From Apoda limacodes (lineage: Eukaryota; Arthropoda; Insecta; Lepidoptera; Limacodidae), in assembly GCA_946406115.1 (NCBI GenBank), contig OX291545.1:1-64000 (forward strand): 64,000 nucleotides of DNA, written 5' to 3'. Positions 31,974-41,728 of this stretch are shown here, piece by piece. How positions within the stretch are numbered: position 1 is the stretch's first letter; every line of letters begins with the position of its first letter. The translations under genes and the position numbers were made by a program. The notes under the pieces are model-generated. The model ran no database searches and was not told where the DNA came from. It saw only the letters and a list, made by a program, of their open reading frames with translations.

Positions 31974-34147
31974 CACTCAGCCTGCATACTGTCCTCCTCG
32001 GCCGTGGCAGTGTTGGGGCCGCCGCTAGCTGGCGTCTTTTTGACAGGGGCGGGGCAAAGGCTCGATCCGCCCCTGTGCTCCGCGGGTCTGCCGGCCGCCG
32101 CGCACACGGTGCAGCGCGGCTTGGCAAAACACGTGTTCGATTTATGGCCCGTCTCACCACAGCGGTAGCATTCGCTGCTGCGGTTCGTCTCTGAAGAACA
32201 GAGCACGGCGGTGTGGCCCGGCTCCAGGCACCGGTAGCAGCGCAGTGGGCGCGCAGCGAGCGGCTCAATACGCACAGGCGACCAACCCACAAGCAAGCGC
32301 CCGAGCGACGACAACTTCCTGGCAGCGAAGAGTGGGCAGCGTATCCACACTGTACCGCTGCGTGTCGGTCCGACCGTAACTGACTCCTGCGTACACTCGC
32401 CAGCTGTGGCCACGGCGGCGATAACCTCGTCGCTGGTTACCGATTCTTCTACGCCGTAGAGGCGTAACTCCGCCGTCTTAACGGGGCGGGTGACAGACAC
32501 CCGCTCAGAGCCAAGGGCCTCCCTTAGCTTGGCTGCGAGCGAGTCTGCCTTGTCGCCGCTTGTACCACCGGGCACCTCTATAATTCGCGCACCCGTTGCG
32601 CCGACGCGGAACCGTAGCTCTGGTATTCCGAGTGTTGCCAGGTCAACACTGCGCCTCGCTGCTCGTATGACATCGGCATATGTATCTCCGCTCGCTGCGG
32701 CTGCGGGCTGCAACGTTAAAGCCACGGCCGTGGAGCGTGGCATCCTTGGCACACGGACGGCCGAGCGTGCGGCTGGCGCTCGTCCGCGCCGGCCCGCAGA
32801 TCGTGACCGTGATTGCCGTCGCGTAAGATTATTGTCGGCCCTCCTGGGCGCGACAGTTTGCCAGCCGTCGTCTTGAGTGACGTGTGCCTGCTCCGCATCC
32901 GGCGCACGAATCGCCGCAAGTGTTCGTCTTCTCCTGCGTCCACGCCTTGTCGGCCCAGCACTAGGGGCCGGGGCTAACAGTGGCCTCTGTGGGGCAATAG
33001 GCTCAGTGCGCAAGGCAGCACGCGGCGCGGCGCGCGGCGGCAGTGGCGCAGCGCGCTGTGGCACCGGTGGCGCGCTTGTAATCGCTGACACAGATGCAGG
33101 AGCGGCAGCGCGCGGTGGCGCAGCACGCACGATGCTGGATGGGGCGGCGGCAGGGACCGCGGCGCGCGTTCGGCTGGGAGTGCGGGCGCTCGACACGTCG
33201 CGCACTCGCGCGCTCGTAGCGCCGCTCTGGCCACGGCCACGGCCGCGCAGAGGCGCCGATACTGGTACGGCGCGGGCGGTGGAGGCGGCCGTGGCGGAGG
33301 CATATGTCACGCGGCGGGCAACACTAGCCGCCGTCGGCCTGTCCGCAACAACAGACCGGGTGCGGGGCGCGGGTAAACAGCGCGCCTCCAAAGCGCCGAA
33401 ACGCTCACTCACTGCGGCAAGGACGGAGCGGCTAACCTCCTCCGTTATTGCGCGGCTGAGTGCCTGCACATCCACTGCAGCCGGTGAGGTGGCAGGAGGA
33501 TTGGGAGGGGGGCGCGAGGCCTCCTGCCTCAGCGCCCTTAGCTCTGCCACCAGCTCTGCCGTTTGCTCACGTAGGCGAACGTTATCTTCCTTCAGCTTCC
33601 TTACTTCTGTCTTCATTAGACGAGCCTCTTCGGAGGCCGTCAGTTCGCCAAGTCTGACCACAGCCTCTGTAATCCCCGCTGTGGCCTTTTTTAGGCCACC
33701 GACGAGTTCACCTTTAAGGTTTTTTGATTTTCGTCCTACTTCGTTGATATATGTGACGCAGCGCGTCACCTCCTTCATGAGCTGAGCCGCCGAAAGCTCA
33801 CCGGTCGATTCGCTGTCGTCGGTGGTACGTCCCGACGACAGACGCGGCGTCGTGCGCCGGAGCTCCTCCGTGGAGGCTGCAAGCTCCTCCTCTGCTCGCA
33901 GCCTCAGCTCCTCCCGCTTCGCCGCATTCAGGTCCTCCTTGGCCTTTGCTAGGCCGACGTATTCGCCGGTCGTCGGTGGCCTGCCCCGCTCGCGCGTATT
34001 TATGGGTGGGCATTTCCTGACGGAACCCACTTTCCGCTCCTCCTCCGAGCTGTCGCTCAACGCCTCTAGGGGGCGCTTTTCCGCCACCTTGCGGAACGCA
34101 CTTCCTGACGGTACCTCCATGGTTGTAGTTTTATTCTTACTGCTCAT
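31973..34147 (-). CDS. ORF1: Gag-like protein (A6)
   Basis: 724 residues from MSSKNK to the shared TGA; follows A2 rather than A5 through the middle. Three zinc knuckles are intact. It is 12 residues shorter than A2 because of an in-frame deletion near 32003 that removes a Pro-rich tail segment (GAGPRPAQPTPSG region). Likely still a functional RNA-binding Gag by sequence. Confidence 0.9.
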   Translation of the reverse strand: MSSKNKTTTMEVPSGSAFRKVAEKRPLEALSDSSEEERKVGSVRKCPPINTRERGRPPTTGEYVGLAKAKEDLNAAKREELRLRAEEELAASTEELRRTTPRLSSGRTTDDSESTGELSAAQLMKEVTRCVTYINEVGRKSKNLKGELVGGLKKATAGITEAVVRLGELTASEEARLMKTEVRKLKEDNVRLREQTAELVAELRALRQEASRPPPNPPATSPAAVDVQALSRAITEEVSRSVLAAVSERFGALEARCLPAPRTRSVVADRPTAASVARRVTYASATAASTARAVPVSAPLRGRGRGQSGATSARVRDVSSARTPSRTRAAVPAAAPSSIVRAAPPRAAAPASVSAITSAPPVPQRAAPLPPRAAPRAALRTEPIAPQRPLLAPAPSAGPTRRGRRRRRTLAAIRAPDAEQAHVTQDDGWQTVAPRRADNNLTRRQSRSRSAGRRGRAPAARSAVRVPRMPRSTAVALTLQPAAAASGDTYADVIRAARRSVDLATLGIPELRFRVGATGARIIEVPGGTSGDKADSLAAKLREALGSERVSVTRPVKTAELRLYGVEESVTSDEVIAAVATAGECTQESVTVGPTRSGTVWIRCPLFAARKLSSLGRLLVGWSPVRIEPLAARPLRCYRCLEPGHTAVLCSSETNRSSECYRCGETGHKSNTCFAKPRCTVCAAAGRPAEHRGGSSLCPAPVKKTPASGGPNTATAEEDSMQAE

Positions 34148-35000
34148 GTTTTAAAACAAAAACCGTAAATACTCGTATTTTACAAATATAAATACAATTA
34201 ACACACAAAATATAAGTTATTTAGTCAACACACACTAATAAAGTATGTTGGGAGTCGCCCAAGGGTCCATCCACAACACAATAAAACATAAAAACACTAA
34301 AGTTTGTCGAAGCTGGCCGAAGCTGCCCGTCAGTTCGACCCGAGCTGGCCCCGCTTCGCACAGCTTCACACAGCTTCGCGATTTACCGTCCCGCTGGTTT
34401 TTAAACCACGTTGGGAGTCGCCGCAAGGTCCATCCACAACGTAATCAAAAAGAAAAACACTGAAAAGTACTCACACGAAGCCGCTATGTGCCTGAGACAG
34501 GCTGGCGCCACAATGATGCAACTCCGCCTGGCCCCTCAGTGGGTGGCACTGCGGTGCTGAGATTTGCCTTACGGTCCCTCCACAGCACGGCGAACACACA
34601 CTACACACTAAAAATATCGTCACACAAGAATTGGCGAAGCTGTCTCACAGCTCGGTCCCGCTTCGCACAGCTTTGCGCAGCTTCGTCACTGACGCGAAAT
34701 TTAGCACTTTCAAAGGCAATGCGATGTTGAGAATCGCCTAACGGTCCCTCCCAAACAACACACGCACAAAAAAGTCAACACTAGACGAGAATCCGGCGCT
34801 CAATCTGGCAAAAACGGCCACACAGCTCAGGGTGAGCGGTGCTAGCTTCGCCAGAGAGCGACACGGATCCTCTAAAGTCACTGTCTTCACTTCACGGGGC
34901 TTGGAATAGCCCGTAGGTCCATCCCAAACGTACGCACACACGGTTTTACAGGTTCAGTACGTTAGAAACACGGGAGCGAACGAAAAACGATCCGTTCGCT
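34148..35000 (-). promoter_or_regulatory. A6 5' UTR with tandem hairpin modules
   Basis: Same five-module layout as A2 and near-identical to it. The outermost hairpin AGCGAACG/CGTTCGCT is complete, and the sequence is broken immediately beyond it. Confidence 0.7.
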
Positions 35001-36101
35001 ACCGTCCCATACACATTCACGATCCTGTTTTTCACAGAACTGCTTCCAGCTGTTTACCTGGGCCTTTTTTGCCTCTAATTCATATTCTTCTTTCTTTTGC
35101 AGGTACTCTTCAACCACTTTTGCTCGACGGATGGGGGCTGCGCGACTGATCCTATTTTTCAGAGTTCCAACTTCCTTCTTCAGCTGTTTAAGTTGCTCGG
35201 ACCACCATGGTAAGTTAAGTGTTTGTGTATTTTTCTTTTTAGGTATGTTTTCTGTGCAAGTTTCAGTTATTATGTCCATATATTCTTTTAAGGTTTTATC
35301 TAATTGTTTTGTGTTGGTGATACTTGTTATTTTTCCTGTGGTGATATTGTGTGCTTTTGTTAATTGGCTTAGTTTCTCATGAAATTTAGTCCAATTAGCC
35401 TTTTTGGTGTTGTACAATCTAGTGGTACGGGTTATGCTAGTACCTTGTGATTTGTGTAATAATATTTTAAGAAGTATACCATTGTGATCCGAGCTAGTCA
35501 AACTACCATCAATCCTCCACTGTTCTATACGATCCAGCAAGTCCGGCGTACAAGCAGTAATGTCCACATTACTGCAAAAGCGTCGGCCACCCCTTATCGT
35601 ATCGAATGTCGGTTTATCACCGGTGTTCAGTACTTGTAGTTCCATCTCGTCCAGAGCACCCAATAGGTCTTCTCCTCTTTTGTCGGTTTTTCCTCCACCC
35701 CACCAGGTATTTTTAGCATTGGCATCACCTCCAATTAGCATCCACTTTGATTCTGTCGCTTCCTCTATTTTCTTTAGGTGTCTAAGGTATGGGCCGAGGG
35801 GCTGATCTGGCTCAAAATAGAAGGACACTAGCGTGACCCTCCATGCACTGGTTTTGGCTCCTACTACAACTATGTTGGATGTTGTAAGCTGTGGGTACTG
35901 GATGATGTCAATATTAGGATCAAAGACCACAACTGCCGCTTTGACCGTACCCTCACCAGTACTCTGGAAGACTCTAGCCCCTCGATAGTCCTTCATACTT
36001 TTTCCTCCGCCTACATATGGTTCCTGCACAAGTGCTATGGACGCACCTCGTTTTTTCCCCTCCAACATAATCTCGTCCGTGGCCAATCTCTTTCTTTGCA
36101 A
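35001..36101 (-). pseudogene. ORF2 5' fragment of B1 (endonuclease only)
   Basis: Endonuclease domain of the TRAS-like ORF2 with E (QEPYVGG), D/N (GGDANAK) and D/H (SSDHNG), then the spacer up to ECVWDG, where A6 sequence takes over and a stop soon follows. No ATG lies near the N-terminus: the frame begins TTG and is open upstream into the end of ORF1. No RT remains. Confidence 0.88.
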
Positions 36102-36147
36102 GTTAGCTTGTAGTACGCAATAAGAGTTAGTTCTGTCTTTGGCGCCT

Positions 36148-37568
36148 TTAGCAATAAGCGACCGAGGACCTAGCCAGCGTGTCCCATCTCTTACGTACCG
36201 GGCATGTCTTGCTAAATGCGTTATGGTTATTCTGGTCGCATTTTGCTATCACGCAGTTCTTGCAAGAAGGGGATGCGCCTGCCAGCCAATCTGCACATTC
36301 GGTTCGCAGATGTGGGCCCCCACAGTGGCTGCAAAGGTCAGTATTCTCCTTGCAGAAGCGTTTCGAATGACCGTAGCCCAGACACCTAGTGCATTGAACT
36401 AACGGCGATTGGTCTTCCACATGGATTTGCTGAAGGTCTATATGCAGCGTCTCTACTGTTGTTGCTCTTTTCCAAACGGCCGGGGAGGTACTTATTACAA
36501 TATGGCAAGTAAGTGGATTTCTTGCCTTTCTCCTGTATTTAATAACAACCCGATCGTCTTTAGAGTCAAGACCTTGGAATAGAACCCGATTTTGATTTCT
36601 TATAGCTTTAAGAATGTCAGAGTCATTATGAATTACGAGGACATCCTTCAGGATTAAAAGAGGATCTTTATTCGTAACCTCTTCACAGACGAGATGTTTC
36701 CCGGAACTTTCTAATCTCTCTTTAATCTTGCTCCTTTCCTCTTCGGTTCTGCAGCTCATGATTATCTTTCTGTCTCTTGCTTTCCGCACTTTTTCCACTC
36801 TTATCCAGCCCTCTTTTGCGTCTATGGCTTCTCTGACTTTGTCAAGAACCTCTTCTCCGCTCTCCTGCTCATCTTCTGATGAAATGATTACTGAGTGCAG
36901 GGCAGCTTTTTCTGTTACTACTTGCTTTGTTTGGCCTGCTACTACGCTGGAGTAGGTTGCCCGTGTGGTTTTTTCTAGTACTTCTTTTTGCATATCCATT
37001 GCCTGTTGCAGTTCTTCCATCTTCTTATTATTAAGTTCCATCTGTTTTGAGTGTTCTTGTAGATGAGCAAGGAGGATGAAGTTCTGGTCCACGAGGTCGG
37101 TTCGAATAATAGTCGGTTTATCGCCTAATTCTTCTTTGCCGTTTTTCTCATTCTTTCCTTTTACAGTTATTTCCAGTTCTTTGACTAACTGGTCGCTTCC
37201 GTAACACCGTTTTTGATGTCGGTCCTCAAATTTCTTGAGTTTAGCAAATGTTGTTTTGCTTTATTTAAACAGGCCCTTGCCTCTGATGTTTTATCGGGGT
37301 AAAGCTTTGGTGATTTGCTAATTTCCATTGTCAATTTCTTTGCTTCTACATTATCTTGCGACAAAATTTTCCTAACTGTAACTTTTGCAGGTCCTGCCTG
37401 CGCTGTCTTACTTGTTAGTGGGGACGTAGAAGGCGGGTCCGTGCCCGCTGCTTCCCATTCTCCAATGCTTTTTCTCACTTTTGATGTGAGAGTCACAGTT
37501 TTCGGAGGCGATTTTAGGACTTCACTGTCATCGTCAGATTTTTTGTGCGGTGTACGGAAAGTAGCCAT
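36148..37568 (-). pseudogene. ORF1 (Gag-like) of B1, -1 frameshift
   Basis: The N-terminal frame runs from an ATG at 37568 (MATFRTPHKK) to a TAG at 37185. The C-terminal frame, open from at least 37215 to 36148, is in the -1 frame and holds a Gln/Lys/Glu-rich stretch, a Gag region and three zinc knuckles (CTRCLGYGHSKRFC, CSHCGGPHLRTEC, and a third CX2C...H...C). The frames overlap across C-AAAAA-C at 37209-37215. B2 shows the same break. It is either an inherited mutation or programmed -1 frameshifting. Full length with a shift would be about 480 residues. Confidence 0.8.
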
Positions 37569-38832
37569 TTTGGAGGTACGCGTCAATTAATCAAAATTTG
37601 ACAATTTGTAAAAGTTTTAAACACGTCAATATAAATATAACAAACGAGATAAAATGTAAAAATATAAAACTAAAGTTTTGATACTTCGAAGAGTAAGCTC
37701 TATCTAGTATGCGTCAAAAACAATAATAAAAACTATCAACTCTATGTAGAGTTAACCTGTGCGTCTTATTGAGGACCCCTGGTCAAGCCGAATACAATGT
37801 TGAAAATCGCGTTTCGATACGACTTGTGTGGCCCGAGTTATCGCGATTTGAATTTTTCAATATGGCGTCCAAGATGGTCGCCAAAATGTCTAAAATCGTG
37901 CTTACTTAATAGGAACTAGCCGAGTTTGGGCTCGTTGGATAGGTCTCTAAATGACCAGTCTATTTACGCTCAGAGAGATCCGAAAAAGTACAACCCTGAT
38001 TTTTTATTTTCAAAAATCACACAAAAACTTAGAAAATTTACCATGAAACCTATAATATTTGTAATTAAAATTCTAAAAATTTATAATATCTACGTTTTTA
38101 TATAACTAATTTTATACTATATACTAAAAAGCGGCACGGGTAGTTTTTCAACCACCACGTGTCATCCCTTAAAATTCAAAAATTCAAAACTCGAAAACTA
38201 CACATCAGAAAATTTTGAAATTTACCTAAATTATACTATTTATAATGACGTTACAAAAAATGAATTTTAATATATAGGTCATCGATCGTTTTCTGGAGTT
38301 ATGATTTTTTGAAAAATACAATAATTTTTAAAAGTCAATATCTCCGTGAGGAGTCTACCTATTTGCTTGCTCCAAGTGGCGGCGAGTTGGTCACGATGGG
38401 GTGCACGCTGCGGCGTCTTTGAATGCTGCCTCAGGCCCTTGTAGCTAAAAACACGTGCCACGTGTTTTTTGTTTTTTTGCCAATATTAAACCACCTGTTG
38501 GCGAAAAAATCCAAAAAATGTGCTCAGCCTGTAGAGCTCGTCAACGCGCTGCTAGTGACATCAAAAAACCAGTATGTCACAGATCGTATGCGCTGGCTAT
38601 GAATTTTTGAAGATTAAATTTCTTAACATTTGTCACCAATTTGCACTTTACACTTCGGGCTACGCACCAATTTTTATATCACTTGCACTGTTTTTTAGAG
38701 CGTATTTTTACGCAACTTTTGATATATCACAACTGTTTTTACGTGAAAGAAAAACCACTTTTTCCGATTTTTCTCTGTTTTTGGCGCGCGGAGAGCACTT
38801 GTACGCGTGCTACCGTGACGACCGTCGGTCAG
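37569..38832 (-). promoter_or_regulatory. B1 5' UTR, AT-rich
   Basis: About 1.26 kb without a coding frame that I can support, nearly identical to 62004-63267. It contains a perfect 11-bp inverted repeat with two CACGTG boxes (38447-38469) and a 7-bp one, AACTCTA/TAGAGTT. The element 5' end on its own strand is CTGACCGACGG, after CC of the telomere repeat. Confidence 0.6.
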
Positions 38833-38957
38833 GGTTGGTTGGTTAGGTTAGGTTAGGTTAGGTTAGGTTAGGTTAGGTTAGGTTAGGTTAGGTTAGGTTA
38901 GGTTAGGTTAGGTTAGGTTAGGTTAGGTTAGGTTAGGTTAGGTTAGGTTAGGTTAGG
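38833..38957. repeat. Telomere tract (TTAGG)n, reversed orientation
   Basis: Two degenerate GGTT units followed by about 23 perfect GGTTA units. The plus strand is TTAGG here, whereas 1-29295 is CCTAA on the plus strand. Confidence 0.95.
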
Positions 38958-38964
38958 GCATCCA

Positions 38965-41328
38965 GTGTCGAATGAGGAGTTCGGCGCTGTGATGCACCGG
39001 CTCCGGCGTAAGACGAAAGCGCCGGGGCCGGATGGTGTCCCAGCTAAGGTGCTGGCTTTAGCATTGGGACCCCTGGAAGAGCGATTCCGGGCGGTGCTCA
39101 ATAAGTGCATCGCCACGGGCCGCTTTCCAAGGCGATGGAAAATGGGGAAGCTCTGTCTCCTCAGAAAGGAGGGACGCCCCATCGACCACCCGTCGGCGTA
39201 TAGGCCTTTGGTTCTGCTCGACGAGTCCGGGAAGTTCTTCGAGAAGGTTCTCGCTTTCCGGATCGTTGAGCATCTAGAGGGTGAGGGACCCAACTTGAAT
39301 GATTGTCAGTATGGGTTCCGAACTCGTCGGTCCACAGTGGACGCAATTGCCCATCTTAAGGGATGGACAGAGGCGGCCACTGCTCGTGGGGGGACTGTCG
39401 TTGCGGTGTCACTCGACATTCGCAACGCCTTCAACAGCCTCCCCCATGAATGTATAGTCGAGGCACTCCAATTTCATCAAGTGCCTCTGTACCTGCGCGA
39501 CCTCGTGAGGGACTATCTAAGTGGTCGGGAAGTCCTTTGCGAGGGTACAGATAGAAGAGTTCAGTCATGGAAAATGGTGGCTGGTGTGCCCCAGGGTTCA
39601 GTACTAGGACCACTGCTCTGGAACCTGGTATACAACTGGGTCCTGCGAGGCAGCCTCCTACCTGGAATGGAGGTTGTCTGCTTCGCCGACGACACTCTAG
39701 TCGCGGCGAAAGCAAAAACAGTGGAGGAGGCGGTCCGCCTCACGCGCCACCTTGACACCGTTGGCCCCGGCCTTTCCGAGGCCCAGTTCGGCTTCCGCCG
39801 GGCCCGGTCAACCATTGATGCGGTGAGGCGAGTCAAGGCGCTAGCTGAAAGCGCAGTTGCCCGGGGTGAGGTCGTGTTGGCGGTGTCCCTAGACATTGCC
39901 AACGCCTTCAATACGCTCCCCTGGGCGTGTATCGTGGAGGCGCTCCAGTACCACGGCTTTCCGCCGTACCTGTGCCGCGTCGTCGAGGCCTACCTCTCGG
40001 ACCGAGAGGTCAGGTATCCGACGCGGGAAGAGTGGGCCGTCCGGCCTATGACGCGCGGTGTTCCACAGGGCTCTGTTCTTGGGCCCCTCCTGTGGAACAT
40101 CGGTTACGATTGGGTGTTGCGGGGCGCGCTGCTGCGTGGCGTCGGCGTCACGTGTTACGCCGACGACACACTTGTCACGGCACGTGGCCGTAACTTCGAG
40201 GAGGCGGCCGCCCTGGCTGCCGCTGGGGCGGCACACGTCGTGCGGCGCATCCGCCGACTTGGGCTGGAGGTCGCGCTGCGGAAGACGGAGGCTATATGCT
40301 TCCACGGCCCGCGGCGTGGTCCGCCGGCCGGTGCGGTGGTCGTCGTCGGAGGTGAGGCGGTAGAGGTCGGATCGGCGATGCGCTATCTCGGCATCGTTCT
40401 TGACCCCCGCCTCACTTTTCGGCCACACTTTGAGCGGCTGGTGCCGCGACTGATGAGCGCGGCAGGCGCACTTAGCCGCCTGCTGCGCAACGACGACGGG
40501 CCTGGCACGACCTGCCGGCGCTTATACGCCGGGGTCGTGCGCTCTATGGCGCTGTACGGGGCGCCCGTGTGGGTGGACGCGCTCTGCGCCCGCAACCGGG
40601 CGCTCCTCCGGCGGCCGCAGCGGGTGATGGCAGTACGGGTCGTGCGCGGCTATCGCACGATCTCTTTCGAGGCGGCCTGCTCGCTGGCGGCCAGCGTGTC
40701 TTGGGAGCTTGACGCTCGGCTTCTCGCCGCGGTGTATGACCGTGTTGCTGAGGCCCGGGCGTCGCCCCGGGGTGAAGAGGAGGCGGTGGAGTGGACGCGG
40801 TGGCGCGAGCGGGTGCGCTTGCGCCTACTTGCGCAGTGGCGCGAGTCATTGGTGCGGCCGTCGGCCGGGCAGGCAACCGTCGACGCTATCCGGCCTGTCC
40901 TGGAGCAGTGGTGTGGCCTACGCTCACATGGCCACCTGTCCTACCGCCTGACGCAGATCCTCTCGGGGCACGGTTGGTCCGGGAGGTATCTCCACCGGGT
41001 GGCGGGGCGAGAGCAGACGGCTGAGTGCCACCACTGTGGCTGCGCCGATGACACGGCGCGTCACACCTTGGAGCTTTGCCCGGCCTGGGCAGAGGAGCGC
41101 GCGACCCTGGTCGCCGTCGCAGGGGCGGATCTCTCGCTGCCGGCCCTTGTCAGGGGCATGGTTCGCAGCGAGAGAGTATGGAGGGCCGCCGCAGCTTTCG
41201 CTGAGGCTGTCATGCGGCGGAAGGAGGAGGCGGAGCGCGAGCGGGAGAGGGATCCCGCTGCGCCCCGGACAAGAAGACCGCGGCCTAGGTCCCGGCGGAT
41301 GGCGCACACGCGCCAGCTGCCGCCTTAG
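38965..41328 (+). CDS. In-frame chimera with two tandem RT cores
   Basis: 787-residue open frame, 5' truncated with no true ATG at the start (it begins with GTG). Residues 1-259 are C-type RT from the fingers through SLDIRNAF, VPQGSVLG and FADD at 240-243. From T260 the protein is A-type, re-entering RT upstream of QFGFRRARST, with a second SLDIANAF, VPQGSVLG and YADD (398-401), then thumb and the C-terminal CCHC. Both catalytic Asp pairs are present, and the A part is complete from just after the fingers. No endonuclease is present. A stretch of about 20 residues near 572-592 differs from other A copies. Whether it is translated is unknown; it has no upstream ORF1. Confidence 0.88.
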   Translation: MSNEEFGAVMHRLRRKTKAPGPDGVPAKVLALALGPLEERFRAVLNKCIATGRFPRRWKMGKLCLLRKEGRPIDHPSAYRPLVLLDESGKFFEKVLAFRIVEHLEGEGPNLNDCQYGFRTRRSTVDAIAHLKGWTEAATARGGTVVAVSLDIRNAFNSLPHECIVEALQFHQVPLYLRDLVRDYLSGREVLCEGTDRRVQSWKMVAGVPQGSVLGPLLWNLVYNWVLRGSLLPGMEVVCFADDTLVAAKAKTVEEAVRLTRHLDTVGPGLSEAQFGFRRARSTIDAVRRVKALAESAVARGEVVLAVSLDIANAFNTLPWACIVEALQYHGFPPYLCRVVEAYLSDREVRYPTREEWAVRPMTRGVPQGSVLGPLLWNIGYDWVLRGALLRGVGVTCYADDTLVTARGRNFEEAAALAAAGAAHVVRRIRRLGLEVALRKTEAICFHGPRRGPPAGAVVVVGGEAVEVGSAMRYLGIVLDPRLTFRPHFERLVPRLMSAAGALSRLLRNDDGPGTTCRRLYAGVVRSMALYGAPVWVDALCARNRALLRRPQRVMAVRVVRGYRTISFEAACSLAASVSWELDARLLAAVYDRVAEARASPRGEEEAVEWTRWRERVRLRLLAQWRESLVRPSAGQATVDAIRPVLEQWCGLRSHGHLSYRLTQILSGHGWSGRYLHRVAGREQTAECHHCGCADDTARHTLELCPAWAEERATLVAVAGADLSLPALVRGMVRSERVWRAAAAFAEAVMRRKEEAERERERDPAAPRTRRPRPRSRRMAHTRQLPP

Positions 41329-41655
41329 CCGAGGCCCCGGGCGGAGGGCGCTTGGAAGCCTTCCGCTCACCCACGAGAGGAATGGGGTCAGAGGGGGGAG
41401 ATGCCGAGCCATGTGTTCCCGGCACGGCATCTCAAAGGGGTGGAAGGGCAGCACCGCTTGTTTGGTTTACAACCGAGCTGTGCTGCCAATAGAGCAAAGG
41501 TAACGCTGCTGGTGGAGTCGCGGATGCATTCTTGAGTTCCCGTGGCTCCGCCGTAAAGGCGCGAGAAGGAACACCGTTGGTTTTAGTCGGTACGAGTCCG
41601 ACATAACCTGTGCACTGTCCTTGCGGTGCATGGGTATCCATGAGGATTTCCAACG
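41329..41655 (+). promoter_or_regulatory. A-type 3' UTR of D1
   Basis: Plus-strand copy of the A 3' UTR. Hairpins are at 41399-41406/41425-41432, at 41447-41454/41480-41487, GTCGG/CCGAC within 41581-41608, TGCAC/GTGCA, and ATCC/GGAT just before the poly(A). Confidence 0.7.
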
Positions 41656-41684
<29 letters not shown>

Positions 41685-41686
<2 letters not shown>

Positions 41687-41728
41687 TTAGGTTAGGTTAG
41701 GTTAGGTTAGGTTAGGTTAGGTTAGGTT
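41685..41728. repeat. Telomere tract (TTAGG)n, 44 bp
   Basis: Perfect units after the D1 poly(A); ends GGTT before the extra Gs at the start of C'. Confidence 0.93.

Larger units (their letters stand above)
29296..35000 (-). mobile_element. SART-like A6, 5' end cut at breakpoint
   Basis: Longest poly(A) of the set (59 bases, 29296-29354), 3' UTR, deleted ORF2, whole ORF1 and nearly all of the 5' UTR. It stops at 35000, the exact base of the 5' hairpin arm, and continues directly into TRAS-like sequence rather than telomere repeats. Only about 20 bases of the 5' end are missing. Confidence 0.9.
35001..38832 (-). mobile_element. TRAS-like retrotransposon B1, 3' part missing
   Basis: 5' half of an R1-clade element of a second type, nearly identical to B2 (59440-63267). 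It contains the 5' UTR, a frameshifted ORF1 and the endonuclease half of ORF2; RT and 3' UTR are lost at the 35000 fusion. The endonuclease sequence (LVQEPYVGG, GGDANAKNTWWG, SSDHNGI) resembles TRAS elements as I know them. Its 5' flank on the element strand is CCTAACC, opposite to that of A and C. Confidence 0.85.
38958..41684 (+). mobile_element. Chimeric SART-like element D1 (C-type 5', A-type 3')
   Basis: Starts inside C-family ORF2 just before the RT domain, at an AGGG shared by telomere and element, and follows C1 to 39738. It then switches to A-family ORF2 at a shared GCGG(T/A)CCGCCT and continues through the A 3' UTR to a 29-base poly(A) (41656-41684) and GGTTAGG. The switch keeps the reading frame. 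The order fits reverse transcription that began on an A RNA and jumped to a C-type RNA. Confidence 0.9.
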
